64,000 bases of DNA. It comes from Qipengyuania pelagi. Its GTDB lineage: Bacteria > Pseudomonadota > Alphaproteobacteria > Sphingomonadales > Sphingomonadaceae. The stretch is taken from the NCBI RefSeq assembly GCF_009827295.1, contig NZ_WTYD01000001.1, forward strand, positions 558,001 through 622,000, in the 5' to 3' direction. The notes beneath the pieces are model-generated. The model was not told the origin of the DNA. It was given only the letters and a program-made list of their open reading frames with translations, and did no database searches. The stretch's first letter is position 1. Every line of letters starts with the position of its first letter. The translations under genes were made by a program, and so were the position numbers. Positions 59,657-64,000 of the stretch are shown here, piece after piece.

Positions 59657-60196
59657 TTAACGGAGAAGCGCATAGCGCCTGACAGGCTCGTAAAGCGCGC
59701 CCGAGGCGCTGAGATGGCTTTCGAACAGGGTAAACGCATCGACGATCCAGGGCTGGCTGGCGAGATCGCCTTGCCGGGCTATCCACGGACCTATCGGATC
59801 AGTGCTAGCGTTCAGCCGCGCAATGGTGATGTGCGGCGCGAATTTGCGGGTTTCTGGCGGCAGGCCCGCCCGGCGACACGCCATTTCGACCCGGCCCTGC
59901 AAGCGGCGCAACGCCTCGCTTTCGCCAAGGCCAGCCCACAGGGTGTGCGCGCGACCCTTGCGCTCGAAATGGCCGACACCCGCCAGAGAGAGCGGGAAGG
60001 GCGGGCAATCGACGCTGGCGAGCGAGGCGACCAGATCGTCAGCCATCCGGGCATCAACCTCGCCGACGAAACGCAGCGTGACGTGCAATTGGTCGTCATC
60101 CTGCCAGCGCGCTCCGTCGAGCGCTTCCATGCGGTCGATCAGCATGTCGCGGATAGGCGGCGGAGGCCGGATTGCGACGAAAAGGCGATGGCTCAC
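59657..60196 (-). CDS. thpR: RNA 2',3'-cyclic phosphodiesterase (ThpR/LigT)
   Basis: 179 residues with the two HxTx motifs of the 2H family: HVTLRFVGEV and PHITIARLNA. Opens 2',3'-cyclic phosphate ends of RNA. The family begins (M)SHRLFVAIRPP, so the GTG at 60196 is taken; ATGs at 60259 and beyond overlap the lysozyme gene and add a Pro-rich tail. Follows the lysozyme gene by 22 bases on the same strand. Confidence 0.9.
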   Translation of the reverse strand: MSHRLFVAIRPPPPIRDMLIDRMEALDGARWQDDDQLHVTLRFVGEVDARMADDLVASLASVDCPPFPLSLAGVGHFERKGRAHTLWAGLGESEALRRLQGRVEMACRRAGLPPETRKFAPHITIARLNASTDPIGPWIARQGDLASQPWIVDAFTLFESHLSASGALYEPVRRYALLR

Positions 60197-60218
60197 GATC
60201 TTGGGCTCACGATCTGGC

Positions 60219-61130
60219 TCAGACGGTGGAGGAAAACTCGCTTTCGCGGGGATCGTCATAGGCGGCTTCACTGAATATCTTCTCGCGTCGTTCGGAGCGG
60301 AACTGGAGCCCGCGCGCAACCTGCCCGGCGGCGTGGGTATAGTTCAACTCCGCCGCGATGGCATCGTAATCGCGCGCCTGGATCGCGGCGTTGAGACGCG
60401 GGCTTTCGTCCTCCGCGACATTGCCCGGACCGACATTGTAGACAAGATCGACCAGCGCATCGAATTCATGCTGATAGAGCGGCAGATCGCCGACAAGCTC
60501 ACGCACGTGGCGTTCGGCATCGGAAAGATCGGTTTCGAGGAATTCGAGGATCTGCTCCTTCGACACCCGGTCGCCGACCCTGAGGCCATCTTCAGGATCG
60601 ACGAGATGGCCGATGCCCACGGTCGGATACCCCGCCACGTCGCGATAGACGATGTAACGCACGCCTTCTTCCTGGATCAGCGCACGCTTGAAATCGGCGC
60701 TCGTGCCAATTTTGTGCGCAGCCAGACGCGTCTGGGTCGGATCTTCGTAAACGGCGTGCGTGTCCACCACGCCGCCGATCGAGCGGCTGGGTCCGAAGGG
60801 GTTGGTAAAGGCGGCAAGTCCGACCGCGCCTGCCGTCAGCATGGCGGTTGCCGCCCTCCGAGACGACATGTTCGGCTTGACGTTGAACGCCTTGCGCGCT
60901 GCACGACGGGCGAGCGATAGGTCGCTACGATGGCGCTTCTTCGCCTCGCGTTCGCGTTGCTTGCGGGCTTCCGCAAAGCGCCTGTCCGCCGCAGCGTCAC
61001 GGCTCGCCGGCACGCCATCCAAGGGCATGTCGAGGTCCTTCAGCATCTGGCGAATCCGTTCGGCGGAATCGGATGGCTTGCGCGGGGGACGCTGGCGGTC
61101 TGGCGCGCGCTGGCTGGGATTGGCGGACAT
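60219..61130 (-). CDS. Membrane-anchored GH24 lysozyme
   Basis: 303 residues. Residues 1-90 are highly charged and cytoplasmic in appearance (QREREAKKRHRSDLSLARR); 91-112 form one hydrophobic segment; a C-terminal GH24 domain follows with the E-x8-D-x5-T catalytic set E155, D164, T170 (IQEEGVRYIVYRDVAGYPT) and VGIGHLVDPEDGLRVGD. It would cleave peptidoglycan from the periplasmic side. GH24 enzymes are common in phages, but no other phage gene is nearby. Overlapping layout with thpR suggests co-transcription. Confidence 0.85.
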   Translation of the reverse strand: MSANPSQRAPDRQRPPRKPSDSAERIRQMLKDLDMPLDGVPASRDAAADRRFAEARKQREREAKKRHRSDLSLARRAARKAFNVKPNMSSRRAATAMLTAGAVGLAAFTNPFGPSRSIGGVVDTHAVYEDPTQTRLAAHKIGTSADFKRALIQEEGVRYIVYRDVAGYPTVGIGHLVDPEDGLRVGDRVSKEQILEFLETDLSDAERHVRELVGDLPLYQHEFDALVDLVYNVGPGNVAEDESPRLNAAIQARDYDAIAAELNYTHAAGQVARGLQFRSERREKIFSEAAYDDPRESEFSSTV

Positions 61131-61475
61131 GGCTTGCGGGTGCTCCGGGCAACTTCTCGTTGGTGGGAGCCTCGATCAGGCCCGCACTCGCGGCAAATTC
61201 TTCGCAAAGCGCAGACTTGGGCCCCCGTCTTACCCCATTAACGGACGGCGAAGGGGGAAGGGTCCTCGGTTCACCGAGAATCGGACACGGCTTGCACGTG
61301 AATACCGTCCGATCCCCCTTGCGTAGCCGAAACCCCGCATTCTGCCGCTCAACCCCGCTTGCGCGCGCGCTCCATCGGCCGGGGAAGGTCGCGGCGCTTA
61401 ACGAACCGCATATTCTCGCCGCACGGGCCGGAGCGGGCGTGGCGCCGGGCCGACCGGGCGTATCTGAGCTTCGGG
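61131..61475. other. Intergenic region, nothing firmly identified
   Basis: 345 bases between divergent genes. Two small palindromes are visible: CTCGGTTCACCGAG (61265-61278) and TCGGAC...GTCCGA (61281-61312). The promoter for the lysozyme gene should be here. No convincing ORF. Confidence 0.5.
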
Positions 61476-61688
61476 ATGGAGCGAGCGACCGCGCAAGAAA
61501 TTGCCGAAGGGCCGGTCTTCGCCAGCCATGCCAAGTCGGGTGAGGATTTCGCTACGAAAGACGCGGCGGATGCGGCCCGCTCCCGCAGCGCCGTAACCGA
61601 GGAGGAAATCGCGCAGGTCGGTCAGTGGATCGACCTGATCGCCAGTCAGCTCGGCCTCGAAACGCCGCGCCCCCAAACGCTGTTCTAG
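61476..61688 (+). CDS. Short hypothetical protein
   Basis: 70 residues from the ATG at 61476 (MERATAQEIAEGPVFASHAK), ending in a helix EEEIAQVGQWIDLIASQLGL. Codon pattern is coding-like at the end, but the start is uncertain because the frame is open upstream to 61359. Its TAG and the TAG of the opposing GGDEF gene share the palindrome CTAG. No family recognised. Confidence 0.5.
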   Translation: MERATAQEIAEGPVFASHAKSGEDFATKDAADAARSRSAVTEEEIAQVGQWIDLIASQLGLETPRPQTLF

Positions 61689-62866
61689 GCAGCCGAACGC
61701 TCGACCCGGTTGCGGCCCCCTGCCTTGGCACGATAGGTCGCCCTGTCGGCCCGCGCGAGGACCTCGTCGAGGTCGTCGCCAGCTGCCCATTCCCCAACCC
61801 CGATCGATGCGGAAGTCTTGAGTTCGGCATAGGGCATTCCGGCGGACAGGCCGCCAATGGCAAAGCGGATTTTCTCGGCCACGCCGATGGCCCGTTCCAT
61901 ATCGTCGATAGCCACTATCATGACGAATTCCTCGCCCCCGGTGCGCGCCGCGCAATGTTCGTTGCCCTCCAGCCCGGATACCACTTCGCGCAAGGCCGCG
62001 CCCACCCGTTCCAGCACGAGATCGCCGGCGGCGTGACCGAACGTGTCGTTGATCGCCTTGAAATGGTCGAGATCGATTGTCAGCACATGCCGCGTTTGCG
62101 CGGGATCGAGCGTTTCGGCGAAACGGAAGAACGAACGACGGTTCATCAGGCCGGTCAGGTGATCGCGATACGCCAATTGCTCGACCTCGCGCAGGGAATC
62201 CTCCAATTGCCGGGTCAGCGCCCGGTTGGTGACGAGAGTGCGCGCCGTCTCCTCCTGACGGTTCGTCGCCGCGAAAGCATAAGCCAGGAAAACCAGGAAG
62301 AGCGTGCTAATCGCCAACAAGGCGCCCCAATCGCGCCCATCGTTTTGTTCGAGTAACAGCAGGGCCAGGGCCGTAAACTGAAACCCCGCGGAATAGGTCA
62401 GCGCCAGGACCGGGACGGGTGCCAGCATACTGACGATGATCGTGATCCCTGCCACCAGCGATCCGAATATCAGCATCGCCGCAGGCTCGTTGAGCGAGTT
62501 GGCGAGAAGCGGGGGTAACATGCTGGCCCAGCTCGCGCCGCCCACGATCAGGGCAAGAGCAACAGGGCGAATCGCCTGCGAACCCTTGCCGCCATCGGCA
62601 AGGATCGCGCGGGCGCGCTTGAAACTGATATGGGTCAGCGGGCTTGCCACGAAGCGGCTGGCTAGCGGGATGGCGAAGGCCATCGGATCGCCCAACTGGA
62701 ACACCGCGAACACCATGATAAGCCAGCACACGGCATTGGCAATTTGGGCTTTCTTCTCGATTTCGAGCACCAGGCTGAGCTTCTGGCGATTAACCGCGCG
62801 CTCGCTGACCTCGATCTGGCGATCGACACGCCTGGTGATCGCGTCGATACCGTCCGTGCCCTGCAT
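61685..62866 (-). CDS. Membrane-bound diguanylate cyclase (GGDEF)
   Basis: 393 residues from the ATG at 62866 (AGAGGA upstream; a TTG at 62890 is an alternative). About six hydrophobic helices (residues ~45-210), a short coiled segment (RALTRQLEDSLREVEQLAYRD), then a GGDEF domain: HLTGLMNRRSFFR, LTIDLDHFKAINDTFGH and the active motif RTGGEEF. It should make c-di-GMP from two GTP. No RxxD inhibitory site precedes the motif (EHCAAR there), so product inhibition may be absent. The membrane part may sense a signal; its ligand is unknown. Confidence 0.92.
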   Translation of the reverse strand: MQGTDGIDAITRRVDRQIEVSERAVNRQKLSLVLEIEKKAQIANAVCWLIMVFAVFQLGDPMAFAIPLASRFVASPLTHISFKRARAILADGGKGSQAIRPVALALIVGGASWASMLPPLLANSLNEPAAMLIFGSLVAGITIIVSMLAPVPVLALTYSAGFQFTALALLLLEQNDGRDWGALLAISTLFLVFLAYAFAATNRQEETARTLVTNRALTRQLEDSLREVEQLAYRDHLTGLMNRRSFFRFAETLDPAQTRHVLTIDLDHFKAINDTFGHAAGDLVLERVGAALREVVSGLEGNEHCAARTGGEEFVMIVAIDDMERAIGVAEKIRFAIGGLSAGMPYAELKTSASIGVGEWAAGDDLDEVLARADRATYRAKAGGRNRVERSAA

Positions 62867-63087
62867 CCTGACCGTCCTCTGCCCGCTCAATTTCTTTATT
62901 CGCTAGACGCGAAACACCACTCTTTTCGGTGGAAGTGAGCCAATTTTAGCCCTGACTTGGTTAACACCAGGTTTGCCGATCGCGTAATCCCCTTAAATTC
63001 CATGCGATCGCTCCCACATGGAACCGAACCGAGCAGCCCGACCGTTGACGGTTCCGAGGTGGGCTCGATCCTCTTCTTGACCCTGAC

Positions 63088-63102
63088 GAACATTTGCGGA
63101 AC
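63088..63102 (+). promoter_or_regulatory. LexA (SOS) box before uvrA
   Basis: GAAC-ATTTGCG-GAAC is a perfect GAAC-N7-GAAC, the reverse complement of the alphaproteobacterial LexA consensus GTTC-N7-GTTC. It ends 12 bases before the uvrA ATG. Confidence 0.8.
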
Positions 63103-63113
63103 ACGCCCAACCC

Positions 63114-64000
63114 ATGGCTCTTACGAAAATATCGGTGCGCGGCGCGCGCGAACACAATCTCAAGGGTGTCGATATCGATCTGCCGCGCGATGCGCTGATC
63201 GTGATCACCGGGCTTTCGGGCTCTGGCAAGTCCAGTCTGGCCTTCGATACGATCTATGCGGAAGGGCAGCGGCGCTATGTGGAATCGCTGAGCGCTTATG
63301 CGCGGCAATTCCTCGAGATGATGCAGAAGCCCGATGTCGAACATATCGACGGGCTGTCTCCCGCCATCTCGATCGAACAGAAGACGACGAGCCGCAATCC
63401 GCGTTCCACGGTCGCGACCGTGACCGAAATCTACGATTATATGCGCCTGTTGTGGGCGCGTGTCGGCGTGCCTTATTCGCCCGCCACCGGCCTGCCGATC
63501 GAAGCGCAGACGGTATCCAATATGGTCGATCGCGTGATGGCGCTGCCCGAAGGCACGCGGCTCTATCTGCTCGCGCCGGTGGTGCGCGGGCGCAAGGGCG
63601 AATACCGCCGCGAACTCGCCGAATGGCAGAAGGCGGGCTTCACCCGCGTGCGGATCGATGGCGAGATATACCCGATCGAGGAAGCGCCCGCGCTCGACAA
63701 GAAGTTCAAGCATGATGTCGAGGTGGTGGTCGATCGCCTGGCGGTGAAGGAAGGCATCGAGACGCGCCTGGCCGACAGTTTCGAACAGGCGCTGCGGCTG
63801 GCCGATGGTCTCGCCTATGTCGACCTTGCCGATGGCGTGGTGCCGGGCCGCGAGAATGAGGGCGAGGGAGGGGGCGCGATGAAAGGCGCGGGCCTGCCCG
63901 CCAATCGTATCGTCTTCTCCGAAAAATTTGCCTGTCCGGTCAGCGGCTTCACCATCGAGGAGATCGAGCCGCGCCTGTTCAGCTTCAACGCGCCGCAGGG
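63114..64000 (+). CDS. uvrA: UvrABC excinuclease subunit A (5' part)
   Basis: The first 295 residues are in the window and the frame is open at the right edge. Start ATG at 63114 ([20 protein letters not shown]). Walker [11 protein letters not shown] at residues 33-42, then [24 protein letters not shown] and [20 protein letters not shown], all specific to UvrA. The segment after residue 275 ([17 protein letters not shown]) is the start of the first zinc region. Detects bulky DNA damage with UvrB. No strong ribosome site; the LexA box lies just upstream. Confidence 0.97.
   Translation, partial: MALTKISVRGAREHNLKGVDIDLPRDALIVITGLSGSGKSSLAFDTIYAEGQRRYVESLSAYARQFLEMMQKPDVEHIDGLSPAISIEQKTTSRNPRSTVATVTEIYDYMRLLWARVGVPYSPATGLPIEAQTVSNMVDRVMALPEGTRLYLLAPVVRGRKGEYRRELAEWQKAGFTRVRIDGEIYPIEEAPALDKKFKHDVEVVVDRLAVKEGIETRLADSFEQALRLADGLAYVDLADGVVPGRENEGEGGGAMKGAGLPANRIVFSEKFACPVSGFTIEEIEPRLFSFNAPQ

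Noticed and set aside
56379..59660. A 1093-residue plus-strand open frame opposite the M3 peptidase and the lipoprotein
   Set aside because: Same explanation: antisense of high-GC coding DNA, no recognisable motif.
60219..61130. Prophage remnant around the GH24 lysozyme
   Set aside because: No holin, terminase, capsid, integrase or attachment site nearby; neighbours are ordinary chromosomal genes.

Overview
The window is chromosomal DNA of an alphaproteobacterium, most likely of the Sphingomonadales (Erythrobacteraceae-like). I infer this from the GC-rich codon use, the split S10-spc-alpha ribosomal cluster, the alphaproteobacterial forms of the Fur and LexA boxes, and several small secreted proteins of a sphingomonad type. 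There is no rRNA, tRNA, CRISPR array, phage or insertion sequence. I read about 68 protein genes.

Layout. 1-10.4 kb: the tail of an isocitrate/isopropylmalate dehydrogenase-like gene; a convergent pair for lipid-linked sugar transfer (dolichol-phosphate-mannose-synthase-like enzyme with a GtrA domain, and a PMT-type transferase); a tiny Asp-tailed membrane peptide; metZ; a Fur-box gene of DUF6628 type; an Excalibur protein; apaG; a ppk-ppx polyphosphate operon; and a LysR regulator. 10.4-11.2 kb: 820 non-coding bases with a structured element bounded by inverted repeats. 11.2-15.9 kb: str operon (rpsL, rpsG, fusA, tuf). 16.1-25.7 kb: S10 and spc genes rpsJ to rpmD. A terminator and a reverse-strand glycosyltransferase gene split the cluster before rplO-secY-adk (27.4-30.1 kb). 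An SRPBCC-like protein and gdhA come next, and the alpha operon (rpsM-rpsK-rpoA-rplQ) restarts from its own promoter (32.3-35.1 kb).

35.2-39.0 kb: a secreted S9 prolyl oligopeptidase and two tandem paralogous Arg/Asp/Tyr-rich exported proteins. 39.0-49.2 kb, all on the minus strand: a TCA-cycle gene string mdh-sucD-odhA-odhB-(lipoprotein)-lpdA, followed by three membrane-protein genes (polytopic unknown, PepSY, TRIC). 49.4-51.1 kb: a small unknown protein and a SleB-type cell-wall hydrolase. 51.2-56.0 kb: a cobalamin riboswitch controlling btuB-btuF-btuC-btuD. 56.0-63 kb: a small conserved protein, an M3 metallopeptidase, a lipoprotein, thpR, a GH24 lysozyme with a long N-terminal region, a short unknown gene and a membrane GGDEF protein. 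The window ends inside uvrA, preceded by a perfect GAAC-N7-GAAC LexA box.

The unusual signals are mainly around housekeeping genes: two interruptions of the ribosomal protein cluster, an RG-rich N-terminal extension on S5 and an acidic tail on L3, a second diverged copy of the last codons of fusA just behind the gene, palindromic repeats inside ribosomal and TCA operons, long structured leaders before rpsM and rpoA, and a cysteine-bearing lipoprotein gene between odhB and lpdA. I saw no clear defence or mobile system.
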